Part shown: piece after piece, positions 23,320-35,870 of the stretch | How positions within the stretch are numbered: position 1 is the stretch's first letter | How the letters are laid out: each line of letters begins with the position of its first letter | Source: Cymbidium sinense | Taxonomy: Eukaryota; Streptophyta; Magnoliopsida; Asparagales; Orchidaceae | Direction of reading: 5' to 3' | NCBI GenBank assembly: GCA_021442155.1 | Contig: CM038218.1 | Coordinates: forward strand, 63,796,474-63,860,473 | Length of the DNA: 64,000 nucleotides | Translations under genes and position numbers: made by a program | The notes under the pieces: generated by a model | Told to the model about the DNA's origin: nothing | Database searches by the model: none | What the model saw: the letters and a program-made list of their open reading frames with translations, nothing else

Positions 23320-24420
23320 TTCAATAGGTGGGTAGTTCCGCCAGAATGAGATACCAGGTAGTAGAGAGAGCACCTCCTTCCCTTCATCATTATTTGGGCC
23401 AACAAAGCATCGAGAGTCATCCAATGCAGTAGAGGATGAGTCCTCGGATAATGCTAGAACTGGCTTCACCAAAATCGCTGATATCTTCAAATACACTTAT
23501 CATCCCACTTGAACTTGGCATCCTTTTGAGTGCTGAGAATGGCTTGCATCTCCTCGATTGGAAATAAAATATGCCAACCCATCCTTGAAAGATCCGAAGT
23601 TGAGTTAAACTTAGAGGTGGCATTTCTAAGATAGCTTTGATATTTGATCTATTTCTATTCCTGACAACAAACCCAAGGAATTTCGAAGCTACTCAAATGC
23701 ACACTTCGGGATTCATTTTGAGGTTATATTATCTTAACCAAAAAAACTACTCTCAAGTCAAAGAGATGGTCTTCCTTTTCTCTTGTCTTGACTACTAGAT
23801 CAACATAGCACTCAACCCGATGATGGATGAGTTCATTGAAGATCCGAAGTCATGGCATTGTATAAAGCACATTTTTAAGGCCGAAAGGCATGACCTATAA
23901 TAATAGATTCTGATGGGTTTGAAAAAGTAGTGTTTCTTTCATCCTGGGGCCATCTTGATTTGGTTATAGCATGACCCCCATCCATGAAGAGAATTGCATG
24001 AGATGAGGTGATGTCCACCATTAATTCTGATATAGGAAGAGGAAACTCATCCTTAGACATGCCTTATTTAAGTCCCTAAAATCGATGCAAATGCAATTTG
24101 GCCATTCTTCTTCTTGATGACACTGCAACCGTGTAGGTATTTTTCTTCCCCGATGAAAAGCATCAATCAATTTCTTGACTTTTAAAATGACTTGTTCAAT
24201 TTCTAATCGCATGCATCTAGGAGCTTGCTTGATGTGGTTAGCTAGATCTATTGCTAATTTGTGGACCGCTACTGTAGAGAATCCGCATTCTTCATAACCC
24301 ATGCAAAGCGCCTTAAACTCCAATAGCCTAACTAAGTTGTTTCTTCATTCATAACAACCGTGTATGTAGTGGGATTTTCTTCATCAAGGTTGATTTCTTT
24401 AAGTTTGTCATTGAATGGAT
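23320..24420 (-). pseudogene. Reverse transcriptase and start of RNase H of element B
   Basis: In minus-strand order and several frames: YEECGFSTVAVHKLAI, NHIKQAPRCMRLEIEQVI, KKLIDA, then CIDFRDLNKAC, then DEFPLPISELMVDITSSHAI, FMDGG, then MPFGLKN, then a YVDLVVKTREKEDH stretch where the RT active site YVDDLVVKT has lost one aspartate, LKMNPEVC, KAILEMPP, LRIFQG, then RNase H with ALLAQ, NNDEGKEV and NYPPIE just before the gap. This order matches Tat-lineage pol. At least half a dozen frameshifts or stops, plus the damaged active site, show that it is dead. Integrase would follow in the gap. Confidence 0.9.
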
Positions 24421-24985
24421 CTCCTTCAAATTCTGGGTATCTTTGATTTGGAGATCATCCGATCATCTGAGTTTCTAAACACACATCCTCATAAGAGTTA
24501 TTTGTGAAAAGAACCTCAAACTCTGATTATCAACAAAGAATCATCATCGATGGACCCAATGTACCAATCACCATCTTGATCGTATCCCTACCTATGAAGA
24601 TAGTGAAGAGAAAATTCTTTGCAAGATTCATCAACTTTGACTTGAGGAGGATGATCCCAAAAGAATCTCTTGGCTTCATATCAAAAAGAGAATTTTTAAC
24701 TACTAAACCTTCAACTTTTGAGATGAAAGTGAGGTTGGAGCTAAGGTTCCCAATCACTGATAGTTTACATACATGATTTGAATACTTTGTCTGGAGGCCC
24801 AATCTTCATCCCTGGCTCAAAGTGTCACCTCCAATGAAACTCACTGAGGGGTTGTTGGTATGCTAATCACATTAGACTCATCCTCCCAGCTTGATTCCAA
24901 GTCTATGTGAATATTAGAGGGTACTCCTGAACTGAACATAACCCTGTCAACATGGCCAACCGGGGTCTTCCACCTTGTCTATATT
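24421..24985 (-). pseudogene. Protease-RT spacer of element B
   Basis: Contains an open minus-strand frame of 90 codons (24530-24802: VCKLSVIGNLSSNLTF, RDSFGIILLKSKLM) that I cannot match to a domain. By position it is the linker between protease and reverse transcriptase. Confidence 0.5.
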
Positions 24986-25700
24986 TCTACCCTACCTCTA
25001 CCTCGGTGGAGGTCAAGTCATCTACCCACATGTCCATATGATGGAATGAACTGGGTGGAATGTGATATGTCTCTATTTCTTCTTTAATTCTCTTTCTGAC
25101 TTGGATTTTCATTTCTTTTCTTTTTTCTTTTTCTTTTCTTTTCTTTTGAATTTGAATTTTGTCCAAGTTCACGAGAAAGGGTGTTTTGAGGAAGATAGTA
25201 GGTTGCATCCTCATATATCTCAACCTCTCTAACTGAAAATGGCTTTTCATCTCCTTTGATACTCAATCCCGTCCTTCTTTAACTTGATGTACTGATGGAG
25301 GGAGGATGGAATCATCATCTTATTTTGATGTATCCAAAGCCTACTGAGCAAAGCGGTGAATAAAGTATTTGAATTAATGATATAAAACTTGGCTTCAGTC
25401 TTCCAGTCACCTATCTCCAAAGGTAACACTATAGAACCTAAAGCTCTCTCGCCTTGTTCATTGAATCCTCTTAACATCATCCGATCTCCTCAGAGTGTGG
25501 AGATGTCAATCTTTAAGTAGGCAAAGGTCTTCAAACTCATAATGTTCACTAATGCAACTGGATTGATGAGAACTCTGGTAAGTCTGAATCTGCCCATGTC
25601 CAATGTAATGTAGAGGGGACGATTGTGCTCCATGTCCCCCAGAAGAAGATCTTCATCTGTGAAAGTAATCCCTGCTTCTTAGAATAATGTGCCTCCTCAC
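24986..25700 (-). pseudogene. Retroviral-type aspartic protease of element B (active site lost)
   Basis: Minus-strand frames give ITFTDEDLLLG, HNRPLYITLDMG, then RVLINPVALVNIMSL, then MMLRGFNEQGERALGSIVL, EIGDWKTEAKFYIIN, LLSRLWIHQNKMMIPSSLHQ and finally DEKPFSVREVEIYEDATYYL. This is the Tat/Ogre protease block in the right order; GRPWLH normally stands where RLWIHQ is. The catalytic motif, normally VD.GSA or LDPGS, reads INPVA (near 25551-25571), so the catalytic aspartate is replaced by asparagine. A stop separates the two halves near 25490. A lysine-rich stretch (25090-25150) comes from an AAAGAAAAG-type repeat. Confidence 0.85.
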
Positions 25701-26289
25701 TAATGAGCTAAGCATATTTCGATCAAGGAGAGTCTTGATTAATGATTCCTCATCTTTTGGATAAGATTAGGGCATCATATGCTTAGCTTAGATGACAACT
25801 TTGGTGAGAGAGGACATTGTAGTCCACCTTGGGAGATCCTCCATAAGCATATCCAAGGGCATCATCCGTGGAGGGGCTTCAATCCTCTAAACCAATGACT
25901 TGTTTCCCTCATCTTGAGGTGCCTAGGAGGTAGAACCTTGCCACTATGGAGGTTGACTTGGTGATCTCGGGTGATAATGGAAGATTCTACCTCACTCGCT
26001 CACCTACTTCTCCTATGGGACCCTCAATGATGATTCCAAGTCTATCTCAAGAGGCAAACCCGTAGTATTCGTAGAAGGAGATCCAACTCAAGGAAGAGGA
26101 AGATTAAAATTGTTATAGTTGTTGACTTGAAGAGTTATTAGGAATAGATTTGACAACCCATAAGTGACATATATAATTCAAGCTAGCTTTATTCTTCAAT
26201 TTCTTGGATTTGATAGGAGGTACATAGTAGAAATCAAGTAAAGTAAGAGGGTGAGGGATTTGATGCCCTCATCCACGATACAAGATGTC

Positions 26290-28071
26290 CAAGAAGAAGA
26301 AGAACTAGTCAAGTAGAGTCGCTAATGTAGTAGCTAATGATGGACTGAGGCTGACTTGGTTGCCATCCTATGGCACGGCCGGCACGCCGGCCGAAGCTCC
26401 CCTTCCGAGTTGGCTCAAAACTTGCAAACCTTCTTGATGTTGAGGTTTGAGCTAACCAGCACCTACAAGGAAAGTTTCTTGATCTTCGATACAATTTTCT
26501 TAGAGGTTTTGGATAAGGAGATATCCCAACCTTCTTTGGTTTTGGAAGGATCATAAGTATCCCCAAGGATTACCCTAATGGAACTAGATGGTTGTTCCAC
26601 AAGGTATTCCTTCGGGATGACTATAGCGATCTTGAAGCTATGTTCAAGCTAGTCCTTAAAATGTGAAGCAATCTTCCAAAACATGACCTAGCATATGGTG
26701 GTAGGGCAAAAGTTAGATCATGGCTTTTGCCCACTTCTAGTCTCCTAGTTCTGTAGCTAAAATTTTTAAGAGATTCTTAAATATCTATCTGATTACCTCC
26801 CTCTAAAATGAATAAGGCTTGCTAAGTTTATCCAAAAGAGTAGGTGGACCATACCACCGGCGGTATGTGTACCAATGATGATGAGGAGGAGGCGATGTAG
26901 GCCATGGAGGCTGCTGTGGTGGCCGGTAGGGCTACCTCGGTGGTGGTAGAGGAGGTGGAAGCAATGGATGTGGAGCACGAGGTCTCTCAAACTGCTCTCT
27001 GGTCAACTGTTTCCCCTTATCCACTCTATATCACGCCCCTGCATCTTCTCATATATACCTTCTGCTTTGCTTTATTGGTAGATCTAAGGTAACTATTTGG
27101 CTTCTCCTTGCAAGCTAGTCGCCTTGTTGATTAATTTCTCAAAAGTTTTGATGGTGAAACCTTTGAGCATGAAGGCAACCATGCCATGGATATTCTTAAG
27201 CAAAATCTCAATGGCATGATGTTCAGACAACTGAGGTTCACATTTCATACTCAAATTATGCCATCTAAGAATGGAAACAATGAGGGACTCACCAGGATTT
27301 TGCTGAGCCACAACGAGATCACCAAAAGTTACCCTTTGTTGAGCTCCAGCAAACCTCTTGATAAAGAGTTCCAACTCAAACTCAAAGAAAACTTGGAAGT
27401 TCAACATATCAAATGCTATTGCTAAGCTACTGATGAAGAGATGAAAGAGTAAAGCATCACTACCACTAGCATTGCAACAACTAGCTCTGAAATGCATAAT
27501 GTACTACCTCAGATTCCCACTGCCATCAAAAATCTTGAAAGAAGGAGGAACGAAACCCTTAGTATATTGGATTGCATCAAATTCTCAGGGGTGAACCCTT
27601 TGAACCGATGATCCTCCTGGCTTGAGCCAATGCTTCCTTCACTGCTCAACCATGCTCTTGAAATCTTTTTCTTGTTTGGAGGTAATATCCAATACCTTCC
27701 TATACATGCTGGTGCTACCTTGCTCTACTAGAGGTAAAGTCTTGATTGGGTCCAAGACATGCACCAACTCTAGCTGACTAGTCTCAGCTATAATAGGATG
27801 GGCTATTGGTGCTTGGTTTTGAAGTGCTAAGATAGCTGCTAACAAATCTTCAAGCCTCTTCTCCATCATATTTATTTTCATCCTTCTATTTTATCTACTG
27901 AATGAGGTGTTGGGTCGAGTGGGCTATGTCTTCCTGCTTGGCCTCAACACCTTCCATAGTCTGTTGCTCTCTAAGGAGGGATCCCCTGGTGCCTACCATG
28001 CTAACCCCTGCTGAGTCTCCCAACAAATCATCTTCATTGGGATCAAAGATGATCTTCTTCATCAACGCCAT
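26290..28071 (-). pseudogene. gag of element B
   Basis: The likely start is at 28069-28071, opening MALMKKIIFDPNEDDLLGDS and continuing to AKQEDIAHSTQHLIQ before a stop. The next segment (27639-27881) reads EKRLEDLLAAILALQNQ. Then 27093-27497 gives the capsid-like region with QVFFEFELELFIKRF, VVAQQNPGESLIVSILRW, EILLKNIHGMVAFMLKGF and FEKLINKAT, the Tat gag pattern of (Q/G)ESL..(F/Y)..RW followed by an M...L..FEEL helix. A proline/histidine-rich stretch follows (26793-26990), then a zinc-knuckle remnant HHMLGHVLEDCF (26664-26702), whose preceding Cys-Pro is one base out of frame. Broken throughout. Confidence 0.82.
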
Positions 28072-31000
28072 ATCCTAGATCTTTTTTTCCATGAAATAAT
28101 GAGCTATACATCTAGAGAACAATCTCTAACGGCACAAATGACTTTAGCTGACTGGTGGTGGGATCACTATCATGTATTGTGAGGCACTAGACCTCCCCTA
28201 TTGTTGGAGAGTCAAACCTGTGAGGGATAGACTCACTGGAAGAAATATGCTCCTGACTGTCATTAAATCTGCATGGGGTGACACTCCTATGAGGCTCTAT
28301 CATCATCAACTATCACCTTCTCCCTGAAAATTGTTACATCTCTATGTCCTCGGTGATGGTGGTGAAGGGATGACCACTGCCGAGGTCGCCATTCCTTCTT
28401 CACAACTAGGGTAAGGTGGGTAGAGAGCTCCCTCACCATAGTAGGTGTAGATAAGATGGGATCTCTCATAGCCGGATCACCAACGGGTCCTCTTCTCCCC
28501 CGATGTAGCCTTCATGGAACCGAGATGCGAACATGGATCGAGATGGTAGATGGAGGGGGTAGAGCGGTATGGTGGAGACACCATTGACTCTCAACAAAGA
28601 GCTCTCCATGATGGGTCCGTGTGTTACTATCGTGAGGATGGCCGCGCACAATCAAAAAAATAATGAGTGAGCCGCCACCTTTGCTGAATCTCTAAGTTTG
28701 ATGAAACCAGGCTCAGCCTCTTTAAGATGATTTCACAAGGTGCATGATCTGTCAATTGAACCATTTCATTGCATGCTCTCTATACTGAGAGAGGATGGAA
28801 TGGGTTTGAAACCAATGGGAAACTCACAACATACCATGGTCATTTCCTCTAGCAATATGAGTGTGGTACCTTTATCATGCTTCTTGTCTCTTGAGTCCCG
28901 GTAGGAAGTGTAAGAGTAGACCCAACCTCAAACATAGGGAGACAATCCCGGGATCGTGAGCCTTCCCTTTGAGGGTAAGAGTGGGTGCTAGCCCTAAAAG
29001 CACGGGAACCACGGGTGCACATGTGTTAACCAACTGCTAATGGGAACCGCCATGCCTTTCTCTTCATCGATGGAATCTCAGAATCTGATGACATGTCAAC
29101 CCGAATGATTGGATCCTACCCGACCACTATGCTCCTACTAACAATCGTGAGGGTGGTCCACTCACAGGTAATCTAGGCCCCCTCAAAACCTCTTCCAAAG
29201 TGGATGAGGTGGGCCTAGTTAGAGTAGGGAAGGATGGCCTGATCTAGGGCCAGGTCCATCCCATGAGGAAAGGTGAACACATACTTGGTGCCGCCAAATC
29301 AAGTCATTGAACTAAGACAAAAAATTGAAGTCGAGTAACTAATTTCAAAATAAACTTGAATCTAATTCTCTTACTTTGTTGATTTTTGAATTTGAATTTA
29401 GAATTTGAAACCATACTCAACGTCTTGAAAGTATTAAGTTGGGCTCAAATGATTTAGAATAGATTTTAAGAATTGATTGGAAAGAAGAATTTTTGGATGT
29501 AGAATCTTTCAACAAATTTGATATGTTGAAAATGGGTTCAAATATTTTAAGAGATGCTTCCATAGGTTCATATTTGAATTTTGATTTTGATTTTGAGGAC
29601 CTTTTAATTAATTAATTTGTGTATGTTAAAAGTACAGGGTCAATTTGATTTTTATTTGAGATTTTTGATACTCACTTAGCAAATTTGGATATGCTAAGTG
29701 GAGTGTTTGAAAATAATTTCTTCTTTTTTGTTTGTTTTATTTTGTGAATCATTTGTGATTTGAATGGAATTCTCATTTAGCAAATTTGGGTATGTTAAAT
29801 GAGGAATCCAAGTGTTTTTTTTTGAAATTTTTTTGAAAATAGGATTCTTAGCAAATTCGAGTATGCTAAGAACCTAATGTGTTTCTTTCATTTTTAGAGA
29901 TTTTGATTTTTGAAAAATAAGATCCTTAGCAAATTTGGGTATTCTAAAAAAAAATCCTATTGTTTTTCATTTGTTTTCTATTTTGATTGAAAATGGAGAC
30001 TTCACTTTAGCAAATATGGTATGCAAAAATGAGTTTCAATGTGTTTTATTTTATGAAATGAACACTTCACTTAGCAAATTTGAGTATGCTAAATAAAATT
30101 CCAAAAATGTTCGTGCTTCAAATTTTTGTGTTTTTTGATTTTTTTTTGAAAATGGAAACTTCACTTTAGAATATATGGTATGCTGAAGAATGAAGATCCA
30201 AAAGTGTTTCTTTTTGTTTTGGAATTTGTTTTGAAAAATGGAGGCTTCACTTTAGCAAATTATGCTAAAATAAGTTCAAATTTGAAAATGGACACTTTAG
30301 TTAAAATTTGAGTATGCTAAATAAAATTCAAAATGTTTCAAATTTTTGATTTTATTTTAAAAAATGGAAACTTCACTTTAGCAAATATGGTATGCTAATG
30401 AATTAAGTGTTTCTTTTGTTTTGATTTTGTTTTGAAATGACTTCACTTTAGCAAATGTGGTATGCTAAAATGAAGTTCCAATATGTTTTGTTTTGTGAAA
30501 TGAACACTTCATTAGCAAATTTGAGTATGCTAAATGAAATTCCAAAATCAAATTTTTTTTTTTTTGTTTTGATTTATTTTATTTTTGATTTAAATGAAAA
30601 TTCAATAAAGTGTATATTGAATGGAGATTTTATATGTGCTTTTAAAATATTTTTTTTTGATTTTGAGAAATGAAACCCATTCAATAAATGTGGTATATTG
30701 AATGGAGGTTTCATATATGCTTTTTGAAAATTTATTTTTGATTTTGATTGGAAATGAAACCTCCATTCAATAAATGCATGTATATTGAATGGAGAGGTTT
30801 CATATGTGCTTTTAGAAAATTTATTTATTTATTTTTATTTTGATTGGAAATGAAACCTCCATTTGATAAATGTGTGTATATTGAATGGAGTGGTTTCATA
30901 TGTGCTGTTTGAAAAGGTGAAAATTCCAACTTAACACATGTGGAATGTGTTGAGTGGAATTTCAAAGTCACAATTTTGCTTGAAGATGTAATATCCACCC

Positions 31001-31567
31001 AACACATTTGAATGTATTGAATGGAAAGGCCCATCTTCAAATTTTATGCTTTAAAAAAACATGATTGTTGGAATTTTATTTGTGAAAATGAAGTCTTCAT
31101 CAAAATGAATTGAGTGAAGAAGTTCATTTGTGCTTTAGAAAATGTGAGTGTTGGTTTTATTTTGAAATGTTTCTACATGTAACAATTGTGAAAAATTGTT
31201 TGATGTAGTTCAAATATTTTATTAAGTGTATTTTGAAAGCAATACTTTCATGAAGGATTTATTTTATCTTTATTTTAGAATGAACCTTTCCTTACCATAA
31301 AAATGGTAAGAGGAAGTCTTTGATCATTTTCTTTTATTAAATTTTCACCATTGGGAGACCCCAATGGGGGTTTTAAGACCAACTGGGTGAGATCCTAAAA
31401 CCGAAAGGTGTTGGCTAGCTTAACTTAAGGACGAAATAAGCTAAGTGCCAATGAAAAGAAAGATAGTTATGGATCTACACAAAATATAAACCAACTATTG
31501 ATACTTGGAGATAGCGATCATTTATCGAAGATGGAGAGAGGAACCATTCCCAATGGAGAAAAAATCT
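28072..31567 (-). other. Long leader of element B (between 5' LTR and gag)
   Basis: About 3.5 kb. The part nearest gag (28280-29280) has short minus-strand frames (28287-28469, 28466-28651) and a decayed MSSDSEIPSM frame near 29050-29090 that also appears in the C/D element (near 44850), so it may be a dead extra ORF upstream of gag, as in Ogre. From 29640 to 31380 it is a stem-loop array. The primer-binding site next to the LTR (about 31545-31560) has lost the TGGCGAC bases; only TCCATTGGGAATGG remains. Confidence 0.65.
29640..31380. repeat. Stem-loop array in the leader of element B
   Basis: At least fifteen short inverted repeats follow one another, many with a loop like AATTTGGTA. Examples: CACTTAGCA/TGCTAAGTG at 29673-29681 and 29692-29700; CTCATTTAGCA/TGTTAAATGAG around 29771-29803; TTCTTAGCA/TGCTAAGAA at 29845-29853 and 29864-29872; ACTTCACTTTAGCA/TGCTAAAATGAAGT at 30440-30453 and 30463-30476; ATGAAACC-CATTCAATA with TATTGAATGG-GGTTTCAT near 30665-30715 and again near 30755-30805; TTACCAT/ATGGTAA at 31292-31298 and 31303-31309; CCATTGGG/CCCAATGG at 31348-31355 and 31360-31367. 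Units are spaced roughly 60-100 bases. No coding. Confidence 0.85.
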
Positions 31568-34500
31568 AGAATTTTCGCCTTCATCTATCCTTTTGAAGAG
31601 GATAAATGAAAATAAAAATATACGCCTTGTTGGGATGTCACGTAGATCCAGCAGATATTCTAATTAGGGTGATCGGGTATGATATTGAGGAGAGGTATAC
31701 TATCTCAAAAGATAGAAGTCACCACCCTACAATGGACCTAATCACCTCAATAAGGACTCTTAAGGACTATGGGTCTTCAGAATGTACCAGATATTCTTCC
31801 TCTACTTTACATAGAAAAGTAAAGCAGAGTTTATTTTAAACAGGGTTTGTTAAGTTCCTTACCGGGGCAAGCCCCCATAGTTAACTACATCCTAAGGAAT
31901 GGGATTCTTAGAATTTTCGATTAAGGTAAATGATCATTGTCTCCAAAGATTTTGTCAAGTAGGACTATCAATTGATTGGTTTATTTTTAGAAAGTCAAGT
32001 GGGATCGATCAAGAGGAGGGAGTTCTTATTGAAGCCAAATGGATACAAGTAGGGGATGCTTAAGATACTAGGAAGTCTAGTAAGCATCCCAAACTACCCT
32101 ATGGTTGGGCTTTACATTTTTGAAATTGATTTGAGTTAATTGTTATTAGAATGTTAGGGCTTATGATTCTATGACACAAGATCTTAGAAATGCCTAAGAG
32201 GTGAAGATTTATGCTCACGACCCTGAAGGGAAATAACAACCTTATATCCTAAATCTAGGGAGCTTTAGCGAGGGCCAAAGAATGACCTAAATCTAAGGAA
32301 AAAATGGGCATATGGTTTACCTCTACAAGAGAGGATAAATCACCTAACTGTTGGACTTACAACCGCCTAAGGATGGCTGCCAGCTAACTCCTCCTACTAT
32401 TTTAAAATATATAGGAAAGTCATATGTTTATGCAAGATAGCAAGGTTTTTATTTATTTAGAATGAGACTAAGTCCTTAAACACACACCCTAAAGAGACTA
32501 GATCACGTCGGGCATGAATTCATGACTTAAATCTAATGCAAATCTTTCATATATTTTATTTTCATTTGGACAATCAGTTGACTCAGGCGATAGGATTCTT
32601 TATGTTTAATGCATGAGAAATTAGATTATGGGCCAAAATCAGCAAGATAAGAAGGTGTGTTTCCACCATGGCTCTCATAGGTCAAGCCAAGTTCTCCGGA
32701 AAGGTGAAGCCTCCAATCAAGAGATAATATACTTTTATGCATGATGTTAGAAAAGAAAGTACACATCCAAATAAGGGTTACTAATTCTTTTATCTTGATT
32801 TTTAGCTTAAGCTTTAGGTGAGGTTATGAGTTATTTATTTTAAATTTTGAGTTGATTAATTTGGTAGAATATTTTTTTTTCTAAGAGCCTAATCGTCATC
32901 TAGGCCATACATCAAGGAAGGAAAAAAATAGAAAAAATATGCCATTTCTAATGCTAAACAAACATCAAACATTTTATAAAGCTAACACAAAGAATAAAAG
33001 GCCATTTGTGGTTGGGCACCACCGCAAACCCAAAATAAATTGGGTACAGCTCACCCTTATACAACCGATTACAAATGAATTAATTATAATTAAGCAAGGA
33101 ATTCATGTTATGGGGTCTTCATTCTTCATTTCTTTCTTTTTCTTCTTTTGGTTCTTTTGGATGGTTGGAATGTTGTTTCTCCAAAGGCTTCACATGGTAC
33201 ATAATATGAGATCTTATGACCAATGTTCATCTTAATCCCCCATAATGTTCATTCCGAAATCCTAATTATAAGAGTACATAAAAAGGAAAAGTAAATATAA
33301 CTAACACTTGCAAAACATAGATTAGTTAGACAAACCATACAAATCCTAAGCATGTACATTGAACTTAGCTCCCCACACATAGGTAACCAAGTCCACCTGG
33401 CCTATTGGATTATGCTTAGGAGTATAAGCACCTGGACAGTAAAAGCATTTATATTTTTATTATTACTGCACCCCTTAAGCACAATCCTTAAAATAATGAT
33501 TAGACTAAATCGCCTACCATTTATTCACACACATTCACCCTAATATCTAGACTAAAACAAAATATCATAAAATAAAAGCACACATCAAACCATGCATTGC
33601 CCTAACCTAAAGCTAGAAGTTGTGACTTAGTCTAATGTATGTGTCATTTAAGGTTTGTGTGGTATGCTTAACTATGGCTTTAAGGTTTAAATTTTCTAAG
33701 TATGAAAAATGTTCAACTTAGATGGGTGGTTTCAATTTAAGTTGTTTAGTTGTTATAGGTTAATTTTATTTTGTATTTTTGATTTGGTTAGGTGAATCCT
33801 ACAATTAATTACTAAGTTGTAAAGAGAGGGAAAAGAGAACTTCTTTTCCTTCCCTACCTAAGTAATTCTAAAGTAGATTCATGTTTAATTTTGTTTAGTG
33901 AATATTTTCTTAAGTGTTTAAGTTAATCTAAGTTTAAGATAACTCCAAACAAACTAATTCAAAAGGAAAGACATTTTAAGATTAAGTAAAGTGAAATAAT
34001 ATAACAAAACACACACCACTTCATTTCTTTCCCCACATATATAACATGCATATGAATGAATCCTAAGCATATCTATACATAAAAATAGAAATTTAGCATA
34101 ATTTTATGATGAATTCTAAGAAATGTCTTAAGAAATTTGATGTTTATGATGCATGATTTTCATTAAGTAGAAAAGGGTTATTCTTTTATCCTTTATTCAT
34201 ATGCACATGTGTAAAGGAAATATGAGTAATGACATCATTATTAGCTGTGGGTAAGGTACAAGACCTACTTAGTTATTAAAGCCTCACAACCCCAAGGTTG
34301 TTTAGACTAATATACCACTTTTCCTAAATACATATGCATGTATAAAAGAGATAAATAGAAAAAGAAAGGTGCAAAGTTTATGTTTATTTAATTTTTAGTT
34401 TATTTATGCAATTTATGTGTGTGAATGTAATGATCCTTCTTAAGTTATAACATGGAATAGGATAAGAGTAGATTTAAGCATTTGTCATATTCTTTTAAAA

Positions 34501-35862
34501 GAACTATACACTTTGCAAATCTTATTCAAATCCATGTTAAGAGGAAAGAATGGAAGAAAACATAAGACACATTTTTATATTCACATTCAAGCTTATAAAT
34601 AAAGTATAAGTAGCATACCTTTCAATTTTGATATTTGATTTATAAGTTTTCAAAATAATTTTTAGATTTAATAGTGATAATTTCCATTCATATCTTTACT
34701 TTAGCCAAAACATGCAATTCGAGATAAAGGAAATATTTCATTTTAATTTTGAATTTAAAAAAGAATGAATGCACGATTTTCATATGACATACACATTTAG
34801 CATGCTAGGAAAGAAATAAAGTGATGAAAGCAATGTAAACTCATTCACCCTAATTAATTCCTAAAGACAATCCTATGAAATAAGAAAGTTCAAAGTGAAT
34901 CAAAGTTTGTTAATGTGATTTTTGTTTTGAATTTGTTTTATGTTTGATTTAGGAAATGTGAAAGAATGTTTGCTGGTCCTAAATTCATTCCCATGTGTGA
35001 GTTAATTTAATTTGTTCTAGATCATTATGATTTTTTATATTTGCTTAGGTTAAGGTGTGAATTAAGTGTTAATTACCCCCTACACACCTTAGCATATTAA
35101 TCAAATAATTATGAGCCAATGGATGATAAAAAAACTACAAAATAAATTTAAATCAATGCACCTAAGAAAGAAAGGGCCTAATTCAATTGGCTCATGATTA
35201 ATGATTAATTAAGCTAAAGGATTTAATTTAAGTACTTTCATAACCTCGCTCCCACATGTGAGTTGGATTTTGATTTTCTTAATGTACTTAGGTTATTGAA
35301 CACCTAAGCACCTATTAATTTGGAAGGTTTTGAATTTTATCAATTAGGTAGTAATTAGGATTAATCCTTAATAATTTGGATTAAGGAAGAAAAGATGGGT
35401 TAAGAATAAATGGGTATCCCAAAATTATTCCCTAAACCTCTTGTTCACTTAAATAAACCTTAATTAACTCAATTGAGGGATTAAACCACTGATTACCCAC
35501 TTAACTAGGCTTAATTACATTAGGAGAGTAATTAGGAATGAATCAGCAATTACCTTAATTAATCCATTAATAAATCCCAAAAATATTAGGGGAGGTAGAA
35601 GTCATCTCCAAATACACATGAGAAGTTTGAAATTAATGGAATAATTAGAGTAATTAAATTACATTCTAATAAAATCCAAATTAAAAATAACACTATTTAA
35701 AAATCCAAAAAATCAATTTTATAATATTCTACATTCAATTATCTTTCATATGCAATTTATTTCATATTTTTATGATTTTTCTACACTTAGATATGAATAT
35801 TTGAAGATTTCATGATTCATTAGGTAATTAATTCCTTAATTAAATAGCTAATCCCATCAGTG

Positions 35863-35870
35863 CCACGTGG
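35863..35870. promoter_or_regulatory. Palindromic G-box CCACGTGG in LTR B
   Basis: A perfect CCACGTGG lies in the GC-richer island of the LTR. The same site is kept in copy C at 41167-41174 (GCCACGTGGA), while A has CCATGTGG. G-boxes are bZIP/bHLH sites; promoter use here is inferred. Confidence 0.5.

Noticed and set aside
29640..30560. Regularly spaced TTAGCAAATTTGGTATGCTAA-like units resembling a CRISPR array
   Set aside because: Spacing and unit sequence are irregular, there are no cas genes, and the DNA is plant nuclear; they are stem-loops in a retroelement leader.
32939..33235. 98-codon plus-strand frame with a hydrophobic stretch
   Set aside because: It lies inside LTR B and the frame is not kept in the homologous parts of LTRs C, D and E; the hydrophobic stretch is the pyrimidine-rich tract translated.
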